64,000 bases of DNA from Pseudomonadota bacterium. Its GTDB lineage: Bacteria > Pseudomonadota > Alphaproteobacteria > Rhizobiales > Xanthobacteraceae. The position numbers and the translations under genes were made by a program. Location: positions 62,001 through 126,000 of the forward strand of contig JAFEFL010000013.1 of NCBI GenBank assembly GCA_018240595.1, in the 5' to 3' direction. The notes beneath the pieces are model-generated. The model did no database searches and was not told the DNA's origin. It was given only the letters and a program-made list of their open reading frames with translations. Shown here piece by piece: positions 44,719-54,283 of the stretch. Position 1 is the first letter of the stretch. Every line of letters begins with the position of its first letter.

Positions 44719-45513
44719 ATGCATATCGATTTGAGCGGCAAGAGCGCCGTCATTAGCGGTTCGACCCTGGGCATCGGCTTTGCCATCGCCAAAGGTTTGG
44801 CGAATGCCGGCGCCGAAGTCGTCATCAACGGCCGCAGCGAGGCCTCGGTCGGCAAGGCGCGCGAAGCGCTGCTCAAGGACACGCCGAAAGCCAAGGTCAT
44901 CACCGTGGCCGCCGATCTTTCAACGGCCGACGGCGCCGACAAGCTGATCAAGGCAGTGCCTTCCGCCGATATCCTGGTCAACAATGTCGGCATCTTCGAG
45001 CCGAAGCCGTTCGAGGACATCCCCGACGGCGACTGGCAGCGCTTCTTCGAAACCAATGTGATGAGCGGCATCCGGCTGTCGCGCGCTTATGTCAAAGGCA
45101 TGCGCGAGAAAAACTGGGGCCGCGTCGTCTTCATTTCATCGGAGTCGGGCATCAACATTCCGGGCGAGATGGTGCACTACGGCATGACCAAGACGGCGCA
45201 ACTCGCGGTGTCGCGCGGCCTGGCGCAATCGCTCGCCGGCACCGGCGTCACGGTCAACTCGGTTTTGCCGGGCCCGACGCGTTCGGATGGCGTCATCGAT
45301 TTCTTCGGCAAGATCGCCGCCGGTGAGGGCGTGCCGCAGGCCGAGATCGAGAAGAATTTCATCGCCCAATTCCGGCCGAGCTCGATCATCAAGCGTCTCG
45401 CCGAGGTCGAGGAAGTCGCCAACATGGTGGTCTATATCTGCTCAAAGCAGGCGTCCGCGACCACCGGCGCTTCGCTGCGCGTCGATGGCGGCGTGGTGGC
45501 GACCATTACATAA
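44719..45513 (+). CDS. short-chain dehydrogenase/reductase (SDR)
   Basis: A 264-residue classical SDR with TGxxxGxG-like cofactor loop (SGSTLGIGFAIAKGLA), NNVG motif (LVNNVGIFEPK) and catalytic YGMTK (Tyr-x3-Lys) in VHYGMTKTAQLAVSRG. The usual SDR oxidises or reduces hydroxyl groups with NAD(P); substrate unknown. The ATG at 44719 follows a CCCCC stretch, no strong ribosome site is visible. It is bracketed by direct copies of an 80-bp REP-like repeat. Confidence 0.88.
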   Translation: MHIDLSGKSAVISGSTLGIGFAIAKGLANAGAEVVINGRSEASVGKAREALLKDTPKAKVITVAADLSTADGADKLIKAVPSADILVNNVGIFEPKPFEDIPDGDWQRFFETNVMSGIRLSRAYVKGMREKNWGRVVFISSESGINIPGEMVHYGMTKTAQLAVSRGLAQSLAGTGVTVNSVLPGPTRSDGVIDFFGKIAAGEGVPQAEIEKNFIAQFRPSSIIKRLAEVEEVANMVVYICSKQASATTGASLRVDGGVVATIT

Positions 45514-45563
45514 GGGGCCGCTCGCCGCAGATTTCGAAGGCCATGCCGCGCCGCCCTCTCAAC

Positions 45564-45645
45564 GTCATCCCCCGCGAAAGCGGGGGATCCAGTAAACACC
45601 GCCAGCACCGTGACGACCGGATGGCCCGCTTTCGCGGGCCATGAC
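45564..45645. repeat. REP-like composite repeat, copy 2
   Basis: ATCCCCCGC-GAAA-GCGGGGGAT (45567-45588), CCAGTAAACACC, AGCACCGTGA, GGATGGCCCGC-TTTC-GCGGGCCATGAC. The pattern and spacing repeat copy 1 with compensating changes in the stems. It lies between the SDR stop and moaB stop. Confidence 0.85.
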
Positions 45646-45654
45646 AGTCAATCA

Positions 45655-46218
45655 TTAGGCCGTCGCCCCCTTCGCCTTCTCGCGCCGCAAATGCTCATCG
45701 AGCCGCGGCAGGATCTCGACGAAATTGCAGGGCCGGTAGCGGTAGTCGAGCTGGTGCACGAGGATCTCGTCCCAGGCGTCCTTGCAGGCGCCGGGCGAGC
45801 CCGGCACACAGAAGATGTAGGTCGAGTTGGCGACACCGGCGGTAGCGCGGGTCTGAATCGCCGAGGTGCCGATCTTCGGGTAGCTCACCATCGTGAACAA
45901 GGTCGAGAATGCTTCCATGCGTTTCTCGAACAGGGGCTCGACCGCTTCCGGCGTGACGTCGCGGCCGGTGAAGCCGGTGCCGCCGGTCGAGATGATGACG
46001 TCGATGAATTCGTCCTTGATCCAGGCCTTCACCTTCTGCCGGATGGCGTCGACCTCGTCCTTGACGATGGAGCGCTCGGCCAGGATGTGACCGGCGGCGC
46101 GGATGCGCTCGACCAAGGTGTTGCCCGACTTGTCGTCGGCCAACTGGCGCGTGTCGGACACCGTCAGCACCGCGATCTTCAGCGGCACGAACTGCTTGGT
46201 CTCATCGATCCCGGGCAT
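45655..46218 (-). CDS. moaB: molybdenum cofactor biosynthesis protein B
   Basis: A 187-residue MoaB/MogA-family protein with the DVIISTGGTGFTGRDVTPEAVE motif that binds molybdopterin. MoaB/MogA proteins adenylylate molybdopterin. The protein is intact. No other molybdenum cofactor genes are nearby, so it stands alone. The start ATG is the first in frame. Confidence 0.92.
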   Translation of the reverse strand: MPGIDETKQFVPLKIAVLTVSDTRQLADDKSGNTLVERIRAAGHILAERSIVKDEVDAIRQKVKAWIKDEFIDVIISTGGTGFTGRDVTPEAVEPLFEKRMEAFSTLFTMVSYPKIGTSAIQTRATAGVANSTYIFCVPGSPGACKDAWDEILVHQLDYRYRPCNFVEILPRLDEHLRREKAKGATA

Positions 46219-46305
46219 GGTGCATTCCCATTTGATTGATCATCACGCCGATTAATGACGTCGAGGTGGCGAATAATAAGACGCACGCCCTCGTCCATAC
46301 GACCT

Positions 46306-46336
46306 TTGTTTTCTCCCTCTTAGATTGTATAATCTA
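46306..46336 (+). promoter_or_regulatory. promoter with overlapping palindrome ahead of tyrosinase gene
   Basis: A TTGTTT (46306-46311), 16-base spacer and TATAAT (46328-46333) give a sigma70-like promoter. The -10 box is inside a palindrome TAGATT-GTAT-AATCTA (46321-46336), which would suit a repressor; another TAGATT occurs at 46349-46354. The tyrosinase start is at 46379, with a GAGGGGGGAG ribosome site. Confidence 0.6.
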
Positions 46337-46378
46337 GAAAAACTACTTTAGATTTCAAACAACGAGGGGGGAGCTTTC

Positions 46379-47812
46379 ATGCCAACCGTCAATCGCCGCA
46401 CCGTGCTTCAGGGCGCTTCCGCGCTGTTTCTCGCATCCACGACGTCGCGGGCCGAGGCACAAGCCACGCCGGTTCTCCGCCGTTCGATCAGCACGATGCC
46501 GCTGAACGACCCGGCGCTGAATTCCTACCGGAAGGCCGTTGCCGCAATGAAGGCGCTGCCCGCCAACGATCCGCGCAACTGGACCAAGCAGGCGCAGATC
46601 CATCTCAACTTCTGCCCGCACGGCAACTGGTATTTCCTCCCCTGGCACCGCGCGTATCTGGCAGCGTTCGAAAAGCTCTGCCGCCAGATGTCCGGCGACA
46701 ATACCTTCGCTCTGCCGTACTGGGACTGGACCGCAAACCCGCAACTGCCGGCGGCTTTCGCAACGCCGACCTATAACGGCCAGCCCAACCCGCTGTTCGA
46801 TTCAACCCGCAGCTCGCAGACCGTGACGATCCCATCGACGTATGTCGGCCCGTCGGTCATGCAGTCCATTTACGGCGAAACCAGCTTCGAGGTGTTCGGC
46901 TCGTCGCGTCCGAACGGTCAGAACAACACCAGTCCGAGCTGGCAGCGGGTCCGCGGCTACGAAGGGCCGCTCGAGAGCACGCCGCACGATCACGTCCACA
47001 CGACCATTGCCGGCAACATGGCGACCTTCATGTCGCCGCTCGATCCGATCTTCTGGCTGCATCATTGCAACATCGACCGCGTCTGGGACCAGTGGAACAG
47101 GATCGGCCGCAGCAACAGCCAGGAAAATATCTGGCGATCATTCGCCTTCAACAACCAGTTTGTCGTGCCGTCGGGCGCCGGCACGCAACCCTGGAATACG
47201 ACGGTCGCCAGCGTCCTCGACATTCTCGCCCTCGGATACCGCTACACCTTGCCGCTCCTTCAGGTGGCGGCGCCGTTGCTGGTCAGTAAATTCATCAACC
47301 CCGGCGCCCCGGTCGAGCGCATCAAGATCGCTGCCGACACGGTGGCACGCATCAATACCGTCGCCACGGTCGACAAGCGCCTGGCGGCGCCGCAGATCAG
47401 CGCCTTCAGCAAGCTCAATGCGGCCCTCAGCAGTATCAGGACGTTCTCGGCAACGCCGGGCAGGCCCGCCGTTACCCCGGGGCGCGTCCTGCTTTTCCTG
47501 CGCGACGTCGACCCGCCGGCACAAGGCAACGTCGATGTCAGGGTTTTCGTCAATAATCCGGACGCAAGCCCGGCGACCTCGACCGAAGACCGTCACTACG
47601 CCGGGTCGTTCACGTTCTTCGGGGCGGAGCATGCCGCGCACAGCGGCAAGCCTTCTTACATGCTCGACATCACCAGGGTGGTCAGCCGCCTCGACCTCGC
47701 GGGCATTGCCCTGACCGACCAGATCAAGGTCCAGCTCGTGCCCTTGCCGATCGCCAGCGCGCCCGGCGCCGAGCAGATCAAGGTCGGCGATATCGAGGTC
47801 GCCATCTTCTGA
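46379..47812 (+). CDS. secreted tyrosinase-family copper oxidase
   Basis: A 477-residue binuclear copper protein with an N-terminal twin-arginine-like signal (NRRTVLQGASALFLAS), so export in folded form is likely. CuA ligands: His75, His81 and His90; a cysteine at 79 is positioned two residues before His81. CuB: His203, His207 and the HH pair at 228-229 in DPIFWLHHCNIDRVWDQW. The C-terminal region (from about residue 330) is a beta-rich domain as in plant polyphenol oxidases. Such enzymes oxidise phenols. A small secreted partner follows 36 bases downstream. Confidence 0.92.
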   Translation: MPTVNRRTVLQGASALFLASTTSRAEAQATPVLRRSISTMPLNDPALNSYRKAVAAMKALPANDPRNWTKQAQIHLNFCPHGNWYFLPWHRAYLAAFEKLCRQMSGDNTFALPYWDWTANPQLPAAFATPTYNGQPNPLFDSTRSSQTVTIPSTYVGPSVMQSIYGETSFEVFGSSRPNGQNNTSPSWQRVRGYEGPLESTPHDHVHTTIAGNMATFMSPLDPIFWLHHCNIDRVWDQWNRIGRSNSQENIWRSFAFNNQFVVPSGAGTQPWNTTVASVLDILALGYRYTLPLLQVAAPLLVSKFINPGAPVERIKIAADTVARINTVATVDKRLAAPQISAFSKLNAALSSIRTFSATPGRPAVTPGRVLLFLRDVDPPAQGNVDVRVFVNNPDASPATSTEDRHYAGSFTFFGAEHAAHSGKPSYMLDITRVVSRLDLAGIALTDQIKVQLVPLPIASAPGAEQIKVGDIEVAIF

Positions 47813-47848
47813 GCGTATTGCCCGCTACGCTATGAGCCGGAGTTGATG

Positions 47849-48316
47849 ATGAAGCGGTCAGCGGGCCGGATGATTTTGACCATCGTGCAAATCCTCGGCC
47901 TGGGCGGACTTGCGTTCGCCCAGGCGCAAGGCGCGCTGCCCGCCATCGTCACACCTGAGAAGGCCGTTCACGTCACGGTCGCCGCGCCGTCGGCCCGGAC
48001 CGGCGTCTTTCTCGACATCGTCCTGAATTCCTACAAGCCGCCGACCGCCGGGCCGGCGGAAATCGTCATCAGCCTCAGTGCGGCGACGATCGCGCGGCGC
48101 GAGGTGGGGCGGATTGCCGTGTTTCCGGCGGAGCCGTTTACGGCAGCCAACGAACGAGAGCAGCGCGGCTATCGTTTCGACGCCACGGCGGCGCTCGACG
48201 GCGTGGCGCCCGGCGCGCCGGTCGCCGTCGAACTCTCGATGCAAGCGACGACCGGCCGCACACTGAGCGATGGCAGCGTTGGCATCGCCAAGGTCACGCT
48301 GAGCCCAGGCTCATAA
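47849..48316 (+). CDS. small secreted protein, tyrosinase partner candidate
   Basis: About 155 residues with a signal peptide (MILTIVQILGLGGLAFAQAQG) and a beta-rich mature domain with no recognised family. The GGAG at 47839-47842 fits a start at 47849 (spacing 6). It lies 36 bases after the tyrosinase stop, so the two are likely cotranscribed. A role in copper delivery or folding of the tyrosinase, like the MelC1-type caddie proteins, is an inference; no copper-binding motif of that type is visible. It overlaps the end of the convergent protease gene by 6 bases. Confidence 0.6.
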   Translation: MKRSAGRMILTIVQILGLGGLAFAQAQGALPAIVTPEKAVHVTVAAPSARTGVFLDIVLNSYKPPTAGPAEIVISLSAATIARREVGRIAVFPAEPFTAANEREQRGYRFDATAALDGVAPGAPVAVELSMQATTGRTLSDGSVGIAKVTLSPGS

Positions 48317-49231
48317 CTGCGCGTTCGCCGCGAAGGTGTTGCAGGCCGAGACCTTGCCGGACTTCAGGCCGATGGTGAACCAGCGCTGGCGCTGCTCGGA
48401 GCTGCCATGGGTGAACGCGTCCGGCACGACGTAACCGCGCGACTGCTGCTGCAACCGGTCGTCACCGATCGCGGCCGCGGTCTGCAGCGCCGCCTCGACA
48501 TCGCCGGGTTCGATCGATTTCCATTTCTGGTCGGAGCGGTTCGCCCAGATGCCGCCGAAGCAGTCGGCCTGCAACTCGACCCGCACCTGGATGCGGTTGG
48601 CCGCCGCCTTGCTGCCGGCCGCCTGCTGCGCCTCGCGCGCCTTGGGCAGGATGCCGAGCAGATTCTGCACATGATGGCCGACCTCGTGCGCCACGACATA
48701 GGCCTCGGCGAATTCGCAGGCCTTGCCGCTGCAGCCATGGAAGCGGACCTGCATGTCGCGGAAGAACGACGTATCGAGGTAGATACGGCGGTCGGTCGGG
48801 CAGTAGAACGGTCCCATCGCCGACTGCGCCATGCCGCAGCCGCCCTGCAGCGCTCCCGAATAGAGGCGCAGGCGCGGCGCGCGGTAGGTTTGTCCGGCTT
48901 CCTTGAAGACCTGCGTCCACACGTCCTCGGTATTGCCGAGTACGGCGGCGACGAAATCGCCCATCTGGTCTTTCGGCGCGCCGGTCGGGCCGGAACGCTG
49001 CTGCGCGGGCTCCTGGTAATGCGTGCGCGTGTTGTTGATCATCTCGGCGCCGCCGATCAGCACGCTCGGATCAATGCCGAGCGCCCAGCCGATGATGCCG
49101 AGCACCACGACGGTACCGATTCCCAATCCGCCGCCGCCGACCGGCAGGCCGAAGCCGCCGCCACCGAAACCGCCGCTCGAGCCGCGATCGTCTTCGACAT
49201 TGTCGCTGCGGCGGAAGTCGTCCCAACGCAT
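48311..49231 (-). CDS. neutral zinc metallopeptidase (YpfJ family)
   Basis: A 306-residue protein with an N-terminal glycine-rich stretch and one membrane segment (residues about 35-55), then a zinc peptidase domain with HEVGHHVQNLLG (HExxH with His-His) and the family endings YVVPDAFTHGSSEQRQRWF. The family is widely annotated as neutral zinc metallopeptidase; its substrate is unknown. It shares its last 6 bases with the tyrosinase partner gene. Confidence 0.9.
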   Translation of the reverse strand: MRWDDFRRSDNVEDDRGSSGGFGGGGFGLPVGGGGLGIGTVVVLGIIGWALGIDPSVLIGGAEMINNTRTHYQEPAQQRSGPTGAPKDQMGDFVAAVLGNTEDVWTQVFKEAGQTYRAPRLRLYSGALQGGCGMAQSAMGPFYCPTDRRIYLDTSFFRDMQVRFHGCSGKACEFAEAYVVAHEVGHHVQNLLGILPKAREAQQAAGSKAAANRIQVRVELQADCFGGIWANRSDQKWKSIEPGDVEAALQTAAAIGDDRLQQQSRGYVVPDAFTHGSSEQRQRWFTIGLKSGKVSACNTFAANAQL

Positions 49232-49451
49232 TTATCGTGCCTCCTGAAGCGTTTTCACGCGCATATTGCATCCTTTAGCATGCCATGCGGCGTGAAACTT
49301 TTGCGCCCTGTTAACCTCTGCTAACTCGCGGTTAAATCGGCAGAATCTGCCTTCAGATCGTTTTCGCCATAAACCGTTTCTTCACCTTGCGCTGCGCATA
49401 GTCAGGGCCTGTCGGCTTGTAGGTCCCGCGTCAGCCGACCGCGTCGTCCTT

Positions 49452-50609
<1,158 letters not shown>

Positions 50610-50615
50610 CGCGCC

Positions 50616-51101
50616 TCAGCGCAAACTTTCCACCAGCAGCTCCAGCGCCCGTCTGGCGAAGGCTTCCATGTTGGCCGCGCGATCCGGGCTGCCGGTTTCC
50701 AGCGTGACCGCCATTTCGACCGGTCCGACCACCGCAATGCAGGAATGCCCGGCGTCATCGCCGTAGCGGTTGCCGGCCGGCCCGGTGGCGCCGGTCTCCC
50801 CGAGGCCCCAGGTGGCAGCCATCTTGCCGCGGATGCGGCGCGCTTCGAGCAGCGCATAGGCTTCGGTCGAGGGCCGCATGCCCTTCATCTCGGCGTCGCC
50901 GACATCGAGCAGCGCCGCGCGCGATTGCTTCGTATAAACCACCGCGCCGCCGAGGAAATAGGCCGAGGCGCCCGGCACCGCGAGCAGCGCCGCCGAGATC
51001 AGCCCGCCGGTCGAGGACTCGGCGATGGCGATGGTTTCCTGGCGCGCGATCAGACGCGCGGCGACCTGTTCGGCGAGTGGCGCGAGCGCATGCATCGTCA
51101 T
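50616..51101 (-). CDS. pncC: CinA-type nicotinamide-nucleotide amidase
   Basis: A 161-residue protein equal to the C-terminal CinA domain, the amidase that hydrolyses nicotinamide mononucleotide to nicotinate mononucleotide. The opening AESSTGGLISAALLAVPGASAYFLGGAVVYT and the later GETGATGPAGNRYG are diagnostic. Its start overlaps by 4 bases with the stop of the upstream gene (51098-51101), so it is translationally coupled to it. Short single-domain forms like this are common. Confidence 0.92.
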   Translation of the reverse strand: MTMHALAPLAEQVAARLIARQETIAIAESSTGGLISAALLAVPGASAYFLGGAVVYTKQSRAALLDVGDAEMKGMRPSTEAYALLEARRIRGKMAATWGLGETGATGPAGNRYGDDAGHSCIAVVGPVEMAVTLETGSPDRAANMEAFARRALELLVESLR

Positions 51102-51742
51102 ATCCCCAGGCTGCGGCCGGTCTGACAGAGCACGCGGAAGACACCGACTTCTGCGCCCGCGAACTCGTCCTGCAAGGCCGCGCCCAGTTCGACGGCATCG
51201 GCCTCGCGCAAGGTGTCGATCATCAGCGCACCCTTGATCTTGCGATCGCCGCCGCGCAGCCGCTCTTCTTCGGACACCGGCTGGCCGGCGGGATCGGTCG
51301 CCGTCCAGATCTCGCCGGCGGCGATGGCCGGATCGGCGACGAGCGTTTCGATGCGCGACGTCAGGGCGGCGACATCGGGCGCGGTCTCGAACCAGCGCAG
51401 CGTCACCGCATAGGCGCCGCGGAAATCGCCGCGCCGGACGACCCGATGACAGAGCGTGCGGTTCATGTCGCGGAACACTTCGGTCATCATCGTCCGCGTC
51501 ATCGGCGTCGGATTGTCGAGCCGCTCAAGATAGGGTTGTGAGGTAAGCACCGCCGGGCTCTCGACCAGATAGAAATTGAAGAACGCCGACGCGCCGGAGA
51601 TAGCCTGATGCCGGCGGCCAAAGATGAAGCCCGGCACGCCGAGCCGCTCCTGCAAATGTTCGCCCTGAAACCACGTCTCGAAATCGGCCTCGCGGCCGGG
51701 CGCGACATTGTTCCAGATGGCGAGGATGCCGAGGTCGGACAT
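51098..51742 (-). CDS. conserved protein, possible ferredoxin-like alpha/beta barrel fold
   Basis: A 214-residue protein with no firmly named family. It opens with LGILAIWNNVAPGREADFETWFQGEHLQERLGVPGF, reminiscent of dimeric alpha/beta-barrel (EthD/NIPSNAP-like) domains, and has a second, similar half from about residue 100. The start follows the aminotransferase gene by 3 bases, and the end overlaps the pncC start, so the three genes 52972-50616 likely make one operon. Confidence 0.65.
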   Translation of the reverse strand: MSDLGILAIWNNVAPGREADFETWFQGEHLQERLGVPGFIFGRRHQAISGASAFFNFYLVESPAVLTSQPYLERLDNPTPMTRTMMTEVFRDMNRTLCHRVVRRGDFRGAYAVTLRWFETAPDVAALTSRIETLVADPAIAAGEIWTATDPAGQPVSEEERLRGGDRKIKGALMIDTLREADAVELGAALQDEFAGAEVGVFRVLCQTGRSLGI

Positions 51743-51745
51743 CCG

Positions 51746-52972
51746 CTATTTCGCCTTTTCGATATTGCCGCTGCGCGTGGGCACGCCGAATTCGCGGCGG
51801 CAGACTTCGGCCAGCACCTTGATGCCGTCGCGGATTTCCTGATGCGTCGGGCTGGCAAAGCAGATGCGGATGCGGCTTTGGCTGTGCGCCTTGTCGGTCG
51901 ACCATTCCGGTCCGGGGTTGATCGCCACGCCCTCCTTCAGCGCCGCCTGATAGAGCTTCAGACTATCGACATTGTCCGGCAGCTTGACCCAGAGGAAGAT
52001 GCCACCCTGCGGGTCGTCGAACTCGGCCGCGGTGCCGAACTGTTCGTTGAGCGCCTCCATCAAGGTCTCGACCTTCTTGCGCAGACCCTTGCGCAGCGCC
52101 GGCACGTGCGTCGTGAAATGCGGCGCGCAGAATTCGGCGAGCACCATCTGCTCCAGCGCGCCGGAGCCGGCGTCGGTCTTCAGCGCCAGCATCCGCGACA
52201 TCACGGCCCACGGCGCGACGATGAAGCCGACGCGCAAGGCCGGCGCGATCGATTTGGAGAACGAGCCGATATGAATGACGTTGTCCGACTTGCTCATGGC
52301 GTGGAGCGCGGGCGGCCTTTTGCCGCTCCAGATCAAATCGGCGTAGCAGTCGTCCTCGACAATCGGCACGCCGTATTCCTCGGCCAGCGCCAGCATGCGG
52401 GCGCGGCGGCCCTCGTCGAGAATGGTCGCGGTCGGGTTCTGCACCGTCGGGATGGTGTAGATGAATTTCGGCGTGACGCCTTTCGCCTTCAGGTCCTTCA
52501 GCGCGGCCTCGAGCGCGTCCATCTTCATGCCGCCCTTGTCGAGCGGGATGCCGACGGCCGTGACGCCGAGCTTGGTGAAGCGGTTGAGCGAACCCTGGTA
52601 GTTGTCCATCTCGGCGATCACGGTGTCGCCGCGCGACAGCAGCGCCGCGTTGGCAAGATCGAGCGCCTGCAGCGAGCCGGAGACGATGAGGATGTCGTCC
52701 GGCGTGCAATTCATGCCGGCGTCGCGTTTCAGCTTGGCGCTGAGAAATTCGCGCAGCGGGCGGTAGCCCTGCGGGCCGCTGTTGAGGCCATAGGTGGCGA
52801 GCGTGCGGCCCTCGCGCTGCAGCACCGACTGGGCGGCCGCCATCAGGCCGTCGAGCGGCACTTCGGCCGCGTCGTTGTTGCCGCCGACGAAATTGTATTT
52901 CGGCGTGCCGGTCCAGCGCACCGCTGGCGGCGGCAGGGTTGGCGGGAAAAGCGGTGCGAAGTCGAAGGGCAT
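51746..52972 (-). CDS. PLP-dependent aminotransferase, LysN/2-aminoadipate type
   Basis: A 408-residue fold-type I aminotransferase without a GntR regulatory domain. Recognisable parts are TYGLNSGPQGYRPLREFLSAKL, IVSGSLQALDLANAALL, and the PLP-lysine segment HIGSFSKSIAPALRVGF. This resembles 2-aminoadipate transaminase and aromatic/branched amino acid aminotransferases; the substrate is uncertain. The ATG at 52972 is chosen; an in-frame ATG at 53014 lies within a hairpin repeat and adds 14 residues. A RidA-type protein follows upstream in the same strand. Confidence 0.85.
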   Translation of the reverse strand: MPFDFAPLFPPTLPPPAVRWTGTPKYNFVGGNNDAAEVPLDGLMAAAQSVLQREGRTLATYGLNSGPQGYRPLREFLSAKLKRDAGMNCTPDDILIVSGSLQALDLANAALLSRGDTVIAEMDNYQGSLNRFTKLGVTAVGIPLDKGGMKMDALEAALKDLKAKGVTPKFIYTIPTVQNPTATILDEGRRARMLALAEEYGVPIVEDDCYADLIWSGKRPPALHAMSKSDNVIHIGSFSKSIAPALRVGFIVAPWAVMSRMLALKTDAGSGALEQMVLAEFCAPHFTTHVPALRKGLRKKVETLMEALNEQFGTAAEFDDPQGGIFLWVKLPDNVDSLKLYQAALKEGVAINPGPEWSTDKAHSQSRIRICFASPTHQEIRDGIKVLAEVCRREFGVPTRSGNIEKAK

Positions 52973-52985
52973 GTTTTCTCTCCCA

Positions 52986-53016
52986 TCATGCCCGGCCTTC
53001 TGTGTGCCGGGCATGA
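52986..53016. repeat. 11-bp-arm hairpin repeat
   Basis: TCATGCCCGGC (52986-52996), nine-base loop, GCCGGGCATGA (53006-53016) is a perfect inverted repeat between the ridA stop and the aminotransferase start, of the same type as the 33064 hairpin. It could terminate or weaken transcription between the two genes. Confidence 0.7.
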
Positions 53017-53038
53017 CATTGTGTGACGCTAGACGGCC

Positions 53039-53389
53039 TTACTTGGCCGCCTGCACCATGATCTCGACCTTGTATTCCGGCGCGGCGAGCTTGGCCTCGA
53101 CGGTGGCGCGGGCCGGGGTGTTGCCGGGCGACACCCAGGCGTCCCACGCCGCGTTCATCGCCGCGAATTCCGACATCGAGGTGACCCAGATATTGGCCGA
53201 CAGCAGCTTCGACTTGTCGGTGCCGGCCTTGGCCAGGTAGCTGTCGATCTGCGCCAGGATGTCCTTGGTCTGCGCCGTCATGTCCTTGCTCTTGGGGTCG
53301 TTGGCGACGATGCCCGCGAGATAGACGGTGTTGCCGTGGACCACGCACTTGCTCATGCGCTGGTTGGAGTCGATCCGTTCGATGGCCAT
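53039..53389 (-). CDS. RidA family protein
   Basis: A 116-residue Rid/YER057c/UK114 protein that deaminates reactive enamine/imine intermediates formed by PLP enzymes. The RidA arginine lies in GNTPARATVEAKLAAPEYKVEI. The gene sits upstream of an aminotransferase on the same strand, a logical pairing because RidA relieves PLP enzymes of 2-aminoacrylate. Subgroup and substrate are not decided. Confidence 0.88.
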   Translation of the reverse strand: MAIERIDSNQRMSKCVVHGNTVYLAGIVANDPKSKDMTAQTKDILAQIDSYLAKAGTDKSKLLSANIWVTSMSEFAAMNAAWDAWVSPGNTPARATVEAKLAAPEYKVEIMVQAAK

Positions 53390-53530
53390 CAGGGCCTCCT
53401 TGCTCGTTTCGTGAACCGGCGACTTTCTAGCGGGCTTTGGCGCTCAAGGGAACTCGGAACCTCTTTGCGATTTATAGCTCCGAGCGCGCGCTTTGAGTGT
53501 GCCGCCGCGCCGCAACAGGAGACATTCGCG

Positions 53531-54115
53531 ATGGGCTGGTTTTCCTCCGATATCGACACCTTCGAAGAGCTGTTCATCCACACGCTGCAGGACATCTATT
53601 ACGCCGAACACCAGATCCGGAAGGCGCTGCCGGACATGATCGAGAAGGCGTCCGACGCCGAGCTGAAGAAGGGCTTCCGGATGCACCTCAAGCAGACCGA
53701 CGGCCAGATCAAGCGGCTCGACCGCGTGTTCAAGATGATGAAGTCGGTGCCGCAGGGCACCAAGTGCCCGGCGATCGATGGCATCATCGAGGAGGCCAAC
53801 GAGATCGCCGGCGAGATCGAGAACAAGACCATCCTCAATGCGGCGCTGATCGCCGCGGCGCAGGCGGTCGAGCACTACGAGATCACGCGCTACGGCACGC
53901 TGGTGGCCTGGGCGCGGCTGATCGGCCGCACCGATGCCGCCAAGGTGCTCAACATGAATCTCAAGGAAGAGAAGGCCACCGACAAGAAGCTGGGCGGCAT
54001 CGCCAAGCGCAAGATCAACAAGAAGGCGGCGGCGACGAAACTCAAGCGCCCGACCCGCGCCGAGCAGGCCGAGAACGCCATGCTCGCGGCGGCGGCCGGC
54101 ATTCCGGCGATTTGA
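53531..54115 (+). CDS. DUF892 (YciE/YciF) ferritin-like protein
   Basis: A 194-residue helical protein with ferritin-like core of the YciF family: the opening SDIDTFEELFIHTLQDIYYAEHQIRKALPDMIEKA and the later NAALIAAAQAVEHYEITRYGTLVAWARLIG are typical. The C-terminal 40 residues are Lys/Arg-rich (IAKRKINKKAAATKLKRPTRAEQ) and could contact nucleic acid. CAGGAGACATTCGCG upstream is a good ribosome binding site for ATG 53531. YciF-type genes are often stress-regulated, though I see no exact EcfG promoter here, only two GGAAC strings at 53449-53460. Confidence 0.88.
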   Translation: MGWFSSDIDTFEELFIHTLQDIYYAEHQIRKALPDMIEKASDAELKKGFRMHLKQTDGQIKRLDRVFKMMKSVPQGTKCPAIDGIIEEANEIAGEIENKTILNAALIAAAQAVEHYEITRYGTLVAWARLIGRTDAAKVLNMNLKEEKATDKKLGGIAKRKINKKAAATKLKRPTRAEQAENAMLAAAAGIPAI

Positions 54116-54123
54116 TTTCTTCT

Positions 54124-54275
54124 CCCCTCCCCCCGCGAGCGCTTGCGAGTGGTGGGGAGGGGTCGGGGGTGGGGGGCTGTTAATCAAATGTCGTGGACGT
54201 GAATTCCCCCCACCCCGGTTCGCATCGCCAGCGATGCGAACCGACCCTCCCCGCCGCTTCGCGGGGGGAGGGAAA
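54124..54275. repeat. composite REP-like element (two inverted units)
   Basis: Unit A: CCCCTCCCC (54124-54132), loop, GGGGAGGGG (54154-54162), TCGGGGGTGGGGGG. Unit B, from 54206, carries an inner hairpin with 12-bp arms, GGTTCGCATCGC paired with GCGATGCGAACC (54217-54242). The same design occurs at 29326-29478. It fills the gap between the DUF892 and SMP-30 genes. Confidence 0.8.
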
Positions 54276-54283
54276 AGAAGAGT

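Noticed and set aside
49311..49335. TTAACC...CTAAC upstream of ccrM, possible CtrA site
   Set aside because: The second half has a mismatch and the spacing is off by one base. CtrA control of ccrM is known in Caulobacter, but this site is not good enough to claim.
53449..53476. Two GGAAC strings before the DUF892 gene, possible EcfG promoter
   Set aside because: At 16-17 bases downstream of either string there is no CGTT-like element.
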